Shown: positions 12,491-25,949 of the stretch, piece by piece
Layout: the number at the start of each line of letters is the position of its first letter
Position numbering within the stretch: position 1 is the stretch's first letter
Assembly (NCBI GenBank): GCA_022496805.1
Contig: CM040101.1
Coordinates: 8,062,501 to 8,126,500 of the forward strand
From: Pohlia nutans
Lineage: Eukaryota; Streptophyta; Bryopsida; Bryales; Mniaceae
DNA: 64,000 nucleotides
Reading direction: 5' to 3'
Translations under genes and position numbers: made by a program
The notes under the pieces: generated by a model
What the model was told of the DNA's origin: nothing
Database searches by the model: none
Seen by the model: only the letters and a program-made list of their open reading frames with translations

Positions 12491-14919
12491 TGTACATCTA
12501 TCAATCAATCAATATAAATATTACTTAAGGGACTCTCAAAATTCCAGTCATGGTTTTTTTGAACTCGTTGATTCAAGTCTCCGATGGGCAAGTGCACGGT
12601 ATAGTCAACCAATTCGTAAACAAAGATTTCGCTAAGATTTACTACACTTTAGTGCACCTTAGTGCATTTTATTAAAAATACTAGTTTTTAAATCAATTTT
12701 TAAAAGTATAATATTGGCACAATGAAAAATAAAATGCACTATGAGTACACGTCAATTATATATCAACCATATAAATAAATTTCAGTTTCTCAAAATTGAT
12801 CTATCTTAGAAAATTTAATTTCAAAACTAACATATTAATACCATTTTGACCAATTTCTATTCAGATTTCTATCCAAACTTTGATTTTTAAAATCGTTCAC
12901 ATTTCATTCTAAATTTGAATTTTCATTAAAACTCCCACTTGAAAAACCTTATTATAAAGAACATTAAAAAAGAAATACATCAAAATTTGTTTTTTTAAAT
13001 GATTAAATTGGATAAAAATACAAAATAGTTTAAATACTTATAATTTGAAAAAAATCTTTAAAAAATCTAAAAAAATAATTAAGGATGTTTATTTTTACAA
13101 GTTTGAATATAGGAAAAAATTATAGATAAAGTTTAAATAAAATGCCATCTTTTCATTGAAATTGAATGAAATTGGGGTGCATTTGTGTACTGGGACACGT
13201 AGTGTTTTTAAGAATTCTAATGTATCTACAAGAATATAATCACTATTTTATGAATTTTTTGGTGATGATAACAAAAAATTAACATTACTAAACCACCTAA
13301 AATTAATATTACACTTAAATTAATTCTACATATTTTTCTATGATTTTTTGAAAATTTGAAAATTGCCACTTCTAGTGCACTGGGAGAAAAATATGGGTTG
13401 ACCCTACTATGCATTCACCCCTATGCAAGTCCATTTATGTAATCTGCTAATTAAATTAATGGCAATGTTCTATTATCTATCCTCATTGTGACATATATTG
13501 AGGAAATAATGCAATCCCAAAGATTTGGTTCTTGTAAAAGGTAGCCATTGTGGTTCTCTATTCTTTTGTTAGGCTATAACTTTTCAGTCCCTTTTTTTTC
13601 CCTCATAAGCCTTACAATAATGAAGAGCACTTTTCCTTAGTTTTTCAACGACTTATAATATTTTAAACTTAATTTGAGGAACCATAAATTTGACTCACAA
13701 CTCCAATTCACATTTTTTTCTGATTAACTCTTGAGCGTGCAAAGAGCCCCGTGGGGCCATGCTTGATTGTTTTTTTATTTAAACATTGACTTTTACCTAG
13801 TTCCTAATTTTAAATGACAATGGTCCCAACTAAGAAAGTGTGGAGGCTACCTTCTACTTTCTATTCCAATTCACTGTTCTTCAAAATTATTAAAACTGCG
13901 TTTTCTATAGCACTTTCAAGTTAAAACCCTAAAATTCCAATATACACTCCAAAAAATGTTTTTCTATCGAATTTCTTTTTATGTAAGCTCAAGAAGCATG
14001 CCACCTTTTCCTTGTTGTTCATTACTATTATAAACATTTTCCCTAAAAAAATCATACTATTCTAAGCATTTTTGTAATTACTATGATTTTACAAGAAAAT
14101 AACTTTGAAAAATCTTATAAAATTTGTTTTTATTTATATGGTTATGAAAAAATCAGGGTAAATCGGTTTTAAAATACCTTATATGATAAAAATATAATAC
14201 ATTTTAAAATGTGAGGAATTGATGAGGTTTGATAGGGTAATTGTAGTGTGGACGTTTAAGGATCAAATCACAACTCCAATTCAAGCAATTTTTAAATCAC
14301 AAATCTGAATCAAATGTTCTTTAAATTTATGAGTGGATACTCTTACAAGGTTTTCAATAGTTTTCAAGGTTAACCTATTTTAATTCCACAAAAAACTCTA
14401 TAATTGTGTATTATTTTTTGAGAACACCTCTTGCTAATTCTACCTTGTCTCTTGCAATGCTTGAAACATTACTCCCAAGATCCTCTATGTTCATTAAGAT
14501 GTGCAAGCACCCTTTTTAGAAAGAATGTGACATGTCGTTTCGAGTTGGAATTAAATGTTGTAGCATTAGTGGAGTAGTAAACATTTAGCATTAGAAACTA
14601 AGATCCGGGATACTCCACACTACCATTGACGATTGTTAGATTTTTTGATTGTTCTTAGGCAATTTCATCTGAAGTATGATTTCAAGAAGAGGCTAAATCA
14701 ATACCAAAGGTGTCGTTTTCTTTTTATGTATATGTAAACCTTTTTGGTGATAACTACCCTTAATTTCTTTAGGTCACCCATCTAAAGTACATTTAGACCA
14801 AACAATGAACAAAATCAATAATGTGTTTTCTTTACCACTTTAGAGAACTATCTCCAAAAATACATTCGAATGGAGTTATAATTTTTTTTTTGAATTTGTC
14901 ATATTTATTTTGTATAGCA
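12491..14919. other. AT-rich intergenic DNA
   Basis: Nothing recognisable: no coding sequence, paired inverted ends or clear tandem repeats. Confidence 0.6.
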
Positions 14920-15730
14920 TTAACCCCTAAGCGTCTCTAGCTTTTTTGGGCTTAAAAACATCATTTTTTTGAAGTGGTATGAGTCTAAATGTAAGTGAGG
15001 TATAGAAATCTCAACAATACAGTCTTGTAGTATACATGTTGTAGATGATGTGGATCAAATTTGGAGTCATCTGGCCACATAAATTGCACGATCATAATGT
15101 TTTAGTGTTGAAAAAGGATGTTGAAATTTTCCTAGCAACACATTAGAGGTGAAATTTGATTTCTAAATCTACTCAAATGAAAAAAACTTTGAACTATAAA
15201 GTGGTTAAAAATCATCATATAAACACATTGGTACCAAAAAAACTCATGAAAAAATTTGATGTGTCCTAAAATGGCCTTGCAATGTCAAAAAGTAGCCCAA
15301 AAAGGATCCATTTGATCCAAAAAGCAAAAAGTATCCAAAATAGACTTGTGGACTAAAATGACTCCCAAAATTTAAAACATTTGGGATTGACATGAAATTT
15401 TTACTATGATAACTAAACTTCAAGGGGAATCTAATCCAACAATTTTTGTTGAAAACGGACATTGGGTGAAGGAGAAAGAAGCTCCCAAAGTTGCAGCCAT
15501 CAAAATGCACAAAAACTGTCCAAAATTAAGACCCACGTACTGAAATGATTCCCAAAAATTCATTACATCTCGGATTGATCTGAAATTTTATTACACCAAC
15601 TAGATATTATGAGGGGGGTTTTGGAAAATTTATTGAAATCGGACAATGTATGCAAAAGTTACAGCTCTTTGAAGGTGAAAGCAACCCCAAAAACGTTCAT
15701 AAGATGGACGTCTGGACGGTTAGGGATTAA
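14920..15730. mobile_element. TTAA-flanked (piggyBac-like) non-autonomous element, 811 bp
   Basis: The left end is TTAACCCCTAAGCGTC and the right end is the inverse of TTAATCCCTAACCGTCC, both flush with TTAA. No transposase frame is present; a short minus-strand frame near 15244-15510 lacks any domain. Confidence 0.75.
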
Positions 15731-17299
15731 TGGAAAAATTTCTAAAACATGGTTAATATCTTAATGTCATTGTAGTACTTTTCAATATCATTAAATTTTA
15801 AACCTTAATGTTGTTAGGATTTTATAGTGTACTTTGGTGGAATTTATGAATTTCAATTCTTTTTTGATTGAAATCAAAGACCATATTCCTTTTAAAGTAT
15901 AGGATTTCGATTGTCAAAAATAAATAATTAAGGAGGTCTTGGAAACTAAAAATCTTATTAAATTGAGAATATCTCATCATCATAATTATTCCAAACCACC
16001 ATTTTAATAAATTTGAAGAATTGTCATTTTTACTCTATACATATGTACAATGTGTGGTGGTTTGTTTTTGAAGCCCCAATTACTACAATGTACCATAGAG
16101 TTTGCGTTTGAAAATATTTTCAAGTTTTAATTAATGATAATGGAGAACTCAAAGTCCGAAGTTCATCTTTAATTTCATTAGTTTTCAAAAGAATTCAACA
16201 TGCATAAATATGCATTGAAGAGTCACAACATCAGTCTTCTTCTTAAAGATTTATTCCATAAATTAATAGTCACAATACATAACTTCAAAACACACAAATA
16301 TAACATCCTCAAAATCCTCAAAAATTATAACAAAGTTCTTGAACAAATATTGAAATTGCATGCATATATTTCTTTCCCTAAGTAAGTATACTATTTTTTC
16401 CATATATTATACATGTGGACAATCATGAACATGAACAAACAATCCATAAATCATAGGCAAGGCATTATTACATGGCTCCCTTTGTTGATCTCCCCTTGAG
16501 ACCTACACTTACAGAGAAGACTGCTTCCACAAGCCACACCAATTATATGACCACACCCTAATTTCTTGTCAACTCTTCATCAACCTTAGAAATTGTCCTC
16601 ATCATGCTCTTTATATTTGCACCTCTATTTAATTGATTTCTAAATTGTTTCTTCATCTTTGTGATGCACGTTAGGGTGATAGATTTTCTTCATTGGTAGA
16701 ATTTATGAAACTAAGGAAACTAGAGATCTTAGAGCAAACAAGTGAAGTTGCCTTTCTTTGATATTCTTCGTTAATTGCTACATGTTCATATGCCCAAGGC
16801 TTGTTGTCAGGGGTGTTGTAAAGGGTGTTCAGTGGTGTCATTGGTGCGAAGTGACATGCACGGTTTAGAGGTGCAAAATGACATGTGCGGTCATTGAAGG
16901 AAAGTGACATGTGTTGTCAGGGTGGTCAAGTACGAAGTGACATGTGTGGTGACTTTGTGGTCATTGGCGCTACACGGTAATTAGTATGTGTACTATATAT
17001 ATCATGTGCTTTCAGTTATGTACATAATTTTTTTAACCTACAAGCAACTTGGTTTACTTTTGTAATTTAATATGATAAAAGGACTTAATCATCTAAATCT
17101 TAACTTCTTGGTCCTAAAATCTCTATCCTGATGTTGAAATGAATAATCATATATCACCCAAATTAAGCAATTTGAATAATTTTGAGAAAATGTTCAATGG
17201 CACAAATAAACTTCAATATATATATATATATATATATATATTCATATATTCATATATTCAAATAAACTTCATATATTCATATCTATTTTTTTAATGTTA
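15731..17299. other. AT-rich intergenic DNA with small repeats
   Basis: No gene. Bases 16830-16970 hold about four copies of a word like 'aagtgacatgtg(c/t)ggt', and 17216-17250 is an (AT)n microsatellite. Confidence 0.5.
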
Positions 17300-18240
17300 A
17301 AAAGAACCAGACCATTCATTTGACACTTTAGAGGACCAAACGTGTCTTTTGACACTTTAGAAGAACTAATCTATTTTTTGACACTATAGAAGACCATATC
17401 TATTTTTGACACTTGAAAGGACTAGATTTATTTTTAAACGACTAGACCTATCTTGAGACCGATCATAGGAGAAATCTGGGGTCTCCAAAAGGCCCTGAGG
17501 TTTTTCATGTGCCAGAAATTTTGGGGTATGCCTGTTACTTTTTGACGCTGGCACCAATGGTGCCACGACAGCGTTGCGGGGAGAGTGGGTTGACCCAATC
17601 GTTGTGAGGAAGCGCGTGTGTGCCTCGAGAGAGACGTTGTCGGGGCTGACAAGAATGCATCTGCGGCGCACAAATCCCAAACACTTCTAAATGCTGGTAG
17701 GAGCATTTGCATTTAAGGGTCACGCTTCAGTTTCAGCGAACTTACCGTTCTGCCAGTGAACTTCCTTCCCGAGTTCAATTCTAAATGGGCTGACAAGAAT
17801 CTAATCTTCCACTAAGTGACTCACTCTGCCAAGATCCTTCATTGTTGGTGTTGAGCAGTAAATACAATGAGAGGGTCGTTCGCCAAACACCGTCGACACG
17901 TCGGTGCCAACAAGGCCCTCGGCTGTCCACGTAATTCACTTCCAACAGTGTCAGTTCACACAATCAACTCTGCAGGCAGCAACGGGAACTCACATTTCTA
18001 CCATCGAAGGGGCGTTTGGGCAGACAAGTCACCTAACCCAGGCTGTCTTATAGGGCCTTTTGGAGACCCCAAATTTCCCCTAATGCATTTGACACTTTAA
18101 AGGACTAGACTTATTTTTTGATGTTTTAAAGGACTAAACCTATATTTTGATGTTTTAGAGGACTAAATCTATCTTTTGATGCATTTAGGGGATTAGATAT
18201 GTTTTCTAACAAATCATAAGATCAAACATGTCATTTGACA
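17300..18240. repeat. ~30-bp minisatellite split by an inserted element
   Basis: Units resembling 'gacactttagaggact' plus 'aaacctattttttg' occur at 17300-17465 and resume at 18085-18240 in the same register of words. The 617-bp inverted-repeat element sits between the two halves. Confidence 0.7.
17466..18082. mobile_element. 617-bp GC-richer MITE with 31-bp terminal inverted repeats
   Basis: The left end (17466-17496) and the inverse of the right end (18052-18082) agree at 29 of 31 bases, starting TAGG(A/G)GAAAT and containing GGGGTCTCCAAAAGGCCCT. The interior is much richer in G+C than the surrounding DNA and has no domain-bearing frame. A flanking TA is present on both sides, but a longer target duplication is not clear, so the superfamily is unassigned. 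Confidence 0.75.
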
Positions 18241-18819
18241 AGGTGAACAAGTGAATGACTATACTTAAAATTCTTTTATATCACACCTATTATTACCAAT
18301 GTATAAGTTTTAACAATTGAGCACATAAGAAATGTCCAATCATATGTACACATAACAACATTCAATTTTTGAAGATACAGATTGAAGTCCAAGATGCGAT
18401 AATGGAGGCTTTCACAATAATGAGTTTAGAGTGCAGTGGTCATTAGATGAAGACAACAAACATTCATAATGCCGCATGACAAGATTAAACATGTCCATAG
18501 GACGAGTTTGACATTACAAAACAACATGACACTTGTTTAGTCCTTTGGAATGAAATGACAATATTAGATTAAACACATATTTTCTTTGTAATGAGAACTA
18601 GACTTGTCATATTTTTTGATGCCAATACATTGAATACTTGTAACCTTTCTAGATGCTATGAGACTAAACATTAGGAATGTTTATTTTTATAAATGTGAGT
18701 TATGATTCATATATTATTCATATATAACGTCCAATTAGCATATCCTTTCAAATCCATGTGGTCAAACATTAAACATATGTTTGACAATGATATGCTATTC
18801 TGTTGAGTAGGCGAGATAA
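18241..18819. other. AT-rich intergenic DNA
   Basis: Nothing recognisable. Confidence 0.5.
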
Positions 18820-21340
18820 TAGGACAAAATTTTCACGCATGCAATAGACTACTATTCACAACAAAACCACAAAAACCCCACACCTACAAAAAAAAACCAA
18901 AAATGCTTGTTTAGTGCTTTATATCCCAAAAGTGAACAACAAACAAATGCTTGACAATAATAAACTATTATGCAAAGTAGGGCAAATTTTGCACGCTTGC
19001 AACAAACTATTAACTTTCCACAACAAAACCACAAAACTCCAAGCCTACAAATATTAAACCAAAGATGTTTGTATGATGCTTTGTATCCCAAAAGTAAATG
19101 ACAAACTAATGCTTGATAATAATAAACTATTCTGTAGAGTAGGACAAGATTTGTACACTTGCAATAAACTGCTATTCACAATAGAACCACAAAACCCTAT
19201 ACCTACAAAGACAAAACCGAAGATGCTTATTTATTTGCTTTGTACTCCAAAAGTGAACGACAAATCAATGTTTGACAATAATGAGTTACTCTGCGGAGCA
19301 AGCCTTTCAAGCTTGTGATAAACTACTATTCACAACAAAACTCTACACCTACAAAAAGAAACCAAAGATGCTAGTTTGTTTGTTACTTTGTGTTTCAACA
19401 ATGAACGGCAAACCAATGCTTGATAATAACAAGTTGTTTTGAAGAGTAGAGCAAACTTCGCTTGTTTGCGGTAGACTATCATTCACAACAAAAACCACAA
19501 AAACTCCACACCTACAAAGAGAAACTAAGATGTTTGTTTGATGCTTTGTATTCCAATAGTTAACAACAAACCAATGCTTGACAACGATAACCTATTTTGC
19601 AAAGTAGGGCAAGAGTAAGGCGTCACTCACAACAAAACCACAAAACCCCACACTTATAAAGAGAAACCAGAGAAGTTTGACGTTGTCCATTAGCTTCACA
19701 AATTTCCACTACACGCCTCAACCACACATTAGCTTCACAAATTTCCACTACACGCCTCAACCACACATTAGCTTCACAAATTTCCACTACACGCCTCAAC
19801 TGCACATTAGCTTCACAAATTTCCATTGCACGCCTCAACCGCACATTTGCAATAGACTATTATTCACAACAAAAACCACAAAAACCCCACACCTACAAAG
19901 AGAAACCAAAGATGTTTGTTTGATGCTTTGTATTCCAACTAAAATTGCATAAGTACTAAAAACGTGAAATTACCATGACAACAAAATACTCTTATGAAAA
20001 GTAAGAAAGGCTTTTCATGGAAACTACTACGAACTACTACACAGATCAAAACTAGATGTTTAAAGATTTTTAAAAGATTTATTTTATATTAAAAAAGGCT
20101 AACCAAAATAGAATTGCTTCAAGTGTTAACAAACTGTTGTGAAAAGTAGGAAAACTTCCTGTAAACTACTACACACACCAAAGTTAGATGTTCAAAACTA
20201 GATGTTTAAAGATGCTTAAAAGATCTATTTCATACTAAGGTAGGCTAACCAAAGGCACCTTATGTCAGCAAATTAGTTTCACAAATTGCTTGTTTGATGT
20301 TTTGTACCCTAACCGTGAACGACAAACCAATGCTTGACAATAATAAACTACTAGTATGCAGAGCAGGGAAGAGTAAGGCAAGCTTTCTACGCCTGAGATA
20401 GACTACTATTCACAAAAGAACCACAAAAATCCCACACCTACAAACAAAAAAAAAGTTGTTTGGTTGCTACTTTGTATCCTAATAGTGAAACACAAACCCA
20501 GGGTTATCCGCGTCACGTCGCGTCGCTTGAAAATGCTTGAAAATTATAAGCTATTCTACAAAGTTGGGCAAGCTTTGCCTACGATAGAGTACTATTTACA
20601 ACAAAACCACAAGACCCCACATCTACAAAGAGAAAATGAGAGATGTTTGTTTGTTGCTTTATGTTCCATAGAGAAACGAAAAAACAATGTTTGACAATAA
20701 TAAACAATTTTTTAAGTAGGGCAAGCTTGGCGTGCCTACAATAGACTATTATTCACAACAAAACCACAAAACCCCATAGTTACAAAGAGAACCAAAGATG
20801 CTTGTTTGTTGCTTTGTATTCAACAGTTAATAACAAACTAATGCTTTAAAATAATAAGCTATTGTATAGAGTTGGGCAAGAGTACTTGGAAAAGATTTGC
20901 ACGCTTGCGATAGAGTACTATTCACAAGAAAACCATAAAACCCTACACCTACAAAGAGAAAACCAAAGATGTTTGTATTCCAATAGTGAACAAAGAACTA
21001 ATGTTTGACAAGAATAAAATATTTTGTAAAGTAGGACAAGCTTCGCACGCATGTGATAGACTACTATTCAAAATAAATTACAAAATCTCCACACCTACAA
21101 AGAGAAACCAGAGAAGTTTGTTTGATGCTTTGTATCCCAATAGTTAACAAGAAACCAATGCTTGACAACGATAACCTTATTTGCAAAGTAGGGCAAGAGT
21201 AGGGCGTACTTTCCACGCCTGCGGAAGATGACTATTCACAATAAAACCACAAAACCCCGCATTTATAAAGCAAAACCAGAGATTTTTGACGTTGCACATT
21301 AGCTTCACAAATTTCCACTACACGCTTAAACCACACATAT
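18820..21340. repeat. ~160-bp satellite-like tandem array
   Basis: More than ten diverged units share, in order, 'ctattcacaacaaaaccac', 'aaaccccacacctacaaaga', 'gatg(c/t)ttgtttg', 'gctttgta', 'caaaccaatgcttgacaa' and 'taaactattctgcaaagtag'. Unit spacing is mostly 145-190 bp. Non-satellite DNA interrupts the array at 19937-20290. A second array occurs at 42290-43330. Confidence 0.85.
19690..19845. repeat. Four copies of a 39-bp tandem repeat
   Basis: The unit starts 'ttagcttcacaaatttccac' and repeats four times at exactly 39 bp with few changes. Since 39 is divisible by three, it yields repetitive open frames on both strands; these look like artefacts, not proteins. Confidence 0.85.
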
Positions 21341-21589
21341 GAAACTTAAATGTTTCAAATCGAATCAGAGTTAGTTTGGTTAACAAATTTCAATTTTTGG
21401 CATCCTATATCAACCTTTGCCCAGAAAATGGGTTTAAGTAACACTAGTAGAAATTTTTTCCAACAAGGCATATCCGTTTAATGATTGAATGTCGTCTGTT
21501 GTAATATGTTTTTAGTGTCTCAAAACCAATTTAAATCACTAAAGGCACTAAAAACATGTCAAAATGAAGGCGCTAAAGACATTAAGTGA

Positions 21590-21975
21590 TTAAATGAGTG
21601 GAGACACTAAGTCACTAAGTCACTAAATGACTAGAGATACTAAGTCACTAAGTGACTAAAGACACTAAGTCACTAAGTGACTAATAACACTAAGTCACTA
21701 AATGGTTAGAAACACTAAGTCACTAAGTGACTAGAGTTACTAGGTTACTAAGTGATTAGAGACACTAAGTTACTAAGTCACTAAGTGATTAGAGACACTA
21801 AGCCACTAAGACACTAAGTCACTAAGTCACTAAGTGATTAAAGACACTAAGCCACTAGGTGGTTAGAGACACTAAGTTACTAAGTGACTAGAGACACTAA
21901 TTCACTAAGTCACTAAGTAACTAAAGACATAAAAAAACACTCAAAAACACTAAGGACACTCAAAGACACTAAAGA
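21590..21975. repeat. CACTAAGT-type minisatellite inside the CACTA element
   Basis: Short units such as 'cactaagtcactaagtgact' and 'agagacactaagt' repeat many times in varying order. The core word resembles the CACTA terminal motif on both strands. The array is interrupted by the TTAA element at 21980 and resumes briefly after 22309. Confidence 0.85.
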
Positions 21976-21979
21976 CACT

Positions 21980-22309
21980 TTAACCCCTAAACGTCACAGC
22001 GTCCAGAAACTGGATCATGAACGGATTCAAAGTCCTGTAACTTTTTCATGCAATGTGGGATGACTTTCATCCAAGTCACTTTTGCAAGCCTATTAAGTTC
22101 TCTACCAATGAGAGTAAATCTCTTGTGATGGGGAGAGGTCCATAATATTGGAGAGGCCTCCAAATGCAAATATGTCAAATTTGGTGGGTAGATTTCATGC
22201 ATGCAATGGTCCTTTCATGTACACTTATTGTACATTTGAGTCATGCTAAAATCTATTTTTCAGGCTAACATCTACTTGCGTTCAAAGGATCGGTACGTTA
22301 AGGGGTTAA
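21980..22309. mobile_element. TTAA-flanked (piggyBac-like) MITE nested in the CACTA element, 330 bp
   Basis: The left end is TTAACCCCTAAACGTC and the right end is the inverse of TTAACCCCTTAACGTACC. On both sides the DNA returns to the same 'agacact' minisatellite words, so the insertion is younger than the minisatellite. Confidence 0.8.
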
Positions 22310-22639
22310 GACACTTAAGACACTAAAAACACTCAAAACCAATTTGAGTCACTAAAGCCATGTCACAATGGACATTTAGTCATTAACAAGTCCCGTTTGA
22401 AAAAAATTCTATTAGTGTAATGATTATGGATAAGAAGGAAATTGATGATTCAGCTTTAGTATTATGGGGCCTATTATAGTCATGGTAATAGGACTTGAGT
22501 TCGTGACTAGTTTGTTGACATCAAATACGGGGAGTTATTCATAATTAGAAAGGCTTCTATTCATATGTGACTAAGAGGTATTTTGATGTATAAGAGAAAT
22601 TGGATGAAAGCACGAAAAAGTGTACCACCTCTAACTATT

Positions 22640-24280
22640 ATGACCATTCAACAATGCAAGGTTCAAAAATACATTATAAATTTGAATTTCGTAAAAAAAT
22701 AAATAACAATAAAATAAAACACCTATTTTTTTTTATAAATTCTACTAATTTTTTTTGAGAAATTGATCTTCAATAAGTAGTTATAAATTTTTTATTGACG
22801 TAGAAGTGGCCAAAATTGAAAAAGTAGTTACGTACAATCAACAAAGTTGATATAAAACAAGCAAAATGTATATCAAAACATATTTTCTTCTACCATTTTT
22901 TTGGACAAGGACCTCAATTCTATCATTATCTCAAAGGTCATAAAAATTATATTTATGTTGAGTGCGTCTGCCGGGAGCAATTTGTGAGCTTAGAAACGAC
23001 CATGGAGATGGCCTTAGTTACAAGGGGTTATTAAAACAAAATTACATGAAGAGTGGAACAAGGGAGGAAAGAAGAAAAGAAGAAGATGAGGACCAAAAAT
23101 AAAATGAGGAGAAATAATCCCCGGACCACATTGAAGTGCCTTTCAGTTTTTAGGTCATCATTTCTCCATCCTAGCTCGGATCGGGGCGTGCCTTAACTTT
23201 TTAGAAAGCTAAGTTGATTGTGCATCCACCCTCAAAATATCAAATGCATAGGATCAAAACCCTAAGACTGATTGCTAAAAGACTGGGGCTCTTTCTTATA
23301 ACCGACGGTTGGGAAACTCCTTTGACACCCCCAACTTTGGGAGGCAATATCTCACTCCCTATAACTTGGAATTGGACATGCTTACTACCATTGGAAATCT
23401 AAACAAGAGATTTACCACCATGTCAGATCTCGCTCTACTTAGATAAGAAACGAGAGACTGATGGGAAAAAAACCGAGAGACCTTCAATGGAGATTAACAA
23501 AAAACATTACACTATACTTGAGTTCAAAGCAACTACTAACACAATCGAGGAGGAGATTAAGAGGAGTGAGAAGGAGGCCTACGGTCTTCCTTCTCCTATC
23601 AATTAGCCATCACAAAGAGAGAAGAAAGAGAAACAAGATGAATCAATAAACAATGAGAGGGATTGATCTTTGAAGCTTGAAAACAAGCTCTTAAGTACAA
23701 AAGAAGAAGCCGCCAAAGAGGCGGCTCACTCTAACCCTAAGGCTTAAAAGCCCTAACCTAAGGCGTTGACGAAATGACGGATGAATGAAGCTCCAACCTC
23801 CACGGCGCTCCATATTGAAGAACTTCCACGAATGAATGTAACTCATACACCACCACAAAGTCAAATGGAAAAAAACCAAAACAATCAAGTCACAAACACA
23901 AACATGAATATCAAAGTTAATCGCACAAGGCCAACAGTAAAAATATTCAACTCTAAATCAAGCAACTAAACCTATTCCTATTTTTTGGATTCACTAGGGG
24001 GATTTTTTCCTCCTCTAGTCCTTCCTCATCGTTCCATGGATTCACTAAGGGGCTTCATTCCTCCACTAGTCATTCCACACTAATTTAATCTAAAGTTTAA
24101 ATTTAATGCCAAATGTCCTACCGAAGGTCTTGCAACAACCATCTTCTAACATGCATATTGTATCCACAACTTAATTACTTTAATTTCACTAAAGGACTCC
24201 AAGATTGCATTATTTGTTAACCATTCATTCATAAAAGTAACAATAAACGACAATTAAGCAAGAGAACCTTATCAAGCTCT
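22640..24280. other. Intergenic DNA, no gene recognised
   Basis: This stretch falls between matching parts of the segmental duplication and has no clear counterpart in copy 2. It contains a direct repeat at ~23985-24085 ('ggattcacta.ggggg' followed by 'cctc.actagtc.ttcc', twice). Short frames at 23214-23969 show no domain. An LTR-type remnant is possible but unsupported. Confidence 0.4.
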
Positions 24281-25949
24281 CACAGGACATTAAAGCATGT
24301 TTATTATATTGTCATGTGCAAATGATTTGTGATGTTCTGTTGACAAGTATATTTTTATATTGCTATATATTGAATTTTTATTCGACTCGTATATTCTTTA
24401 GTTTCTTCTTAAAATAGTTCAAGTTTGCAATCCAATGGTAGTGCTCTCGTGATGTATGTTTAGAACTCAATATTACAATTATACTGCATTATTTATATAA
24501 TGCCTAATTTACGTACAAGACCAATATAAGTTGAAAAACTGTATAAAAGGATAATATTTACTCATAATAATTCAAGTGCATTTGGGTGATTGTGGATGAA
24601 ATGTAGATGATTATTGGGTGAAAGCACGGTAAACTAGAACCAACGCAATCTTCGTTAATGATAAAATTACAATTTTCTTGGTCAAAGGCCATAAATGACC
24701 ACTTAAAAGTCATATATTTAAATTCTAATTTGGTTGCGCCCTCCATTGTCGTATTAGATATTTAAATCCAAAGTTTCAAATTAAAATATTAAAAAATGTT
24801 ACTAAAAGTAAAGCTTGAAAATAAATGTCTGAGTCAAATTTCGGGAACAAATCTAATGAATTGAATCATGTTCAATATGAGTATAAATTATATGTTCTTT
24901 AAGTTTATTGTGCAGTTGAGTGCTCCAAAAAAAGAAAATCTTGAAACAAAATACATTTAATGCAATTTCAACTTGTTTTATATTTACTTTTCAATTTGGT
25001 TGGAACTACTTTTTAATTTTAACCACTTTAATCTTACTGTAACACACATAAATACTTATTGAAGATGAGTTTTGCAATTTTTTTGTTACACTTTGTTAAA
25101 CATTGTATCTTTTATTTTATCAGCAAAATCTTTTTATAAAAAAAAATATAACAGATTTTTGGTCCTTCCTTTGTTGCTTCTTTACAAGAATATCAAGTGG
25201 TTCACTTTACCATGTTTTCACCCAATTACTCTATTTCAAAAGAGAGTATGAAAATATTGCAGATTTTGTTAATGTAAATTTTTATATCAGTGCTTCAAAA
25301 GATTTACCATCTTCTTTTCCTAAAACAACACACGTGTGTTATCGGTGCAAATCGACAAAGGGATGTTTTAGTTTTTGGAATTAAAAAAATCTCAAAGTTA
25401 GTAGTGTTAGTGCCACCAAAACAAGTTTGAAAATCAAAGAGTGTCATATAATTGAAGACCATTTGATATAAAGAAATAAAAATAAAAATACATACACATA
25501 ATTTATTTAAATTAAGCAAAGTAATTTATATTTTGGCTAAAATAATTTGAACTTGTAACACTAAAATAAAATATCTAAAATGTTCATAGATTTTTATTAT
25601 ATGTATACTCAATGTTTAATATTAATAGTTGATGGTTTTAACTTGTAGTTTTTCAATCACTATTTCTAAAACAATTTTCACTTATTAGACCTTACGATTT
25701 TGGGTCCCACCTCCTCTAGTAGTAGAAGCTCAATCTCAAACCATGTATTACATATTAGATATTTGAACATGTACTTATCCAAATACAAGAGAGCATATTG
25801 TAAAAGTATTAATATTTCAAATTTGAATTTATTAAAGAAAGTGATTTTAGATTGCAAGCTTAAAATGCTCCTAAATTTTATTTCTTTTGAAAAACACAAT
25901 AACAATAATAATAAGAGATGTATGATACTCCTTGATTTGAGCTTTTAAA

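Larger units (their letters stand above)
21442..22417. mobile_element. Non-autonomous CACTA (En/Spm-type) element, 976 bp
   Basis: The left end is CACTAGTAGAAATTTTTTCC and the right end is the inverse of CACTAATAGAATTTTTTTC. Both sides are flanked by the 3-bp direct repeat TAA, as expected of CACTA transposons. The paralogous site near 43385-43395 reads straight through 'agtaatgatt' with no insert and one TAA, which is the predicted empty site. The interior is a minisatellite and a nested TTAA element; no transposase. Confidence 0.88.
19937..25750. repeat. Segmental duplication, copy 1
   Basis: Collinear, same-orientation similarity to 41937-47390. Matching pairs include 19937-20290 with 41937-42290, the satellite array, 22416-22640 with 43388-43630, 24280-24620 with 45558-45890, 25240-25430 with 45900-46046, and 25440-25745 with 47081-47385. 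Differences include a CACTA insertion present only in this copy and a stretch near 24620-25230 absent from copy 2. No gene is seen in either copy. Confidence 0.8.

Noticed and set aside
19690..19845. Possible CRISPR-like array
   Set aside because: Units are head-to-tail without unique spacers, in a eukaryotic genome.
19623..19952. Repetitive proteins on both strands around 19.7 kb
   Set aside because: They arise from a 39-bp tandem repeat, a multiple of three; no start context or family similarity.
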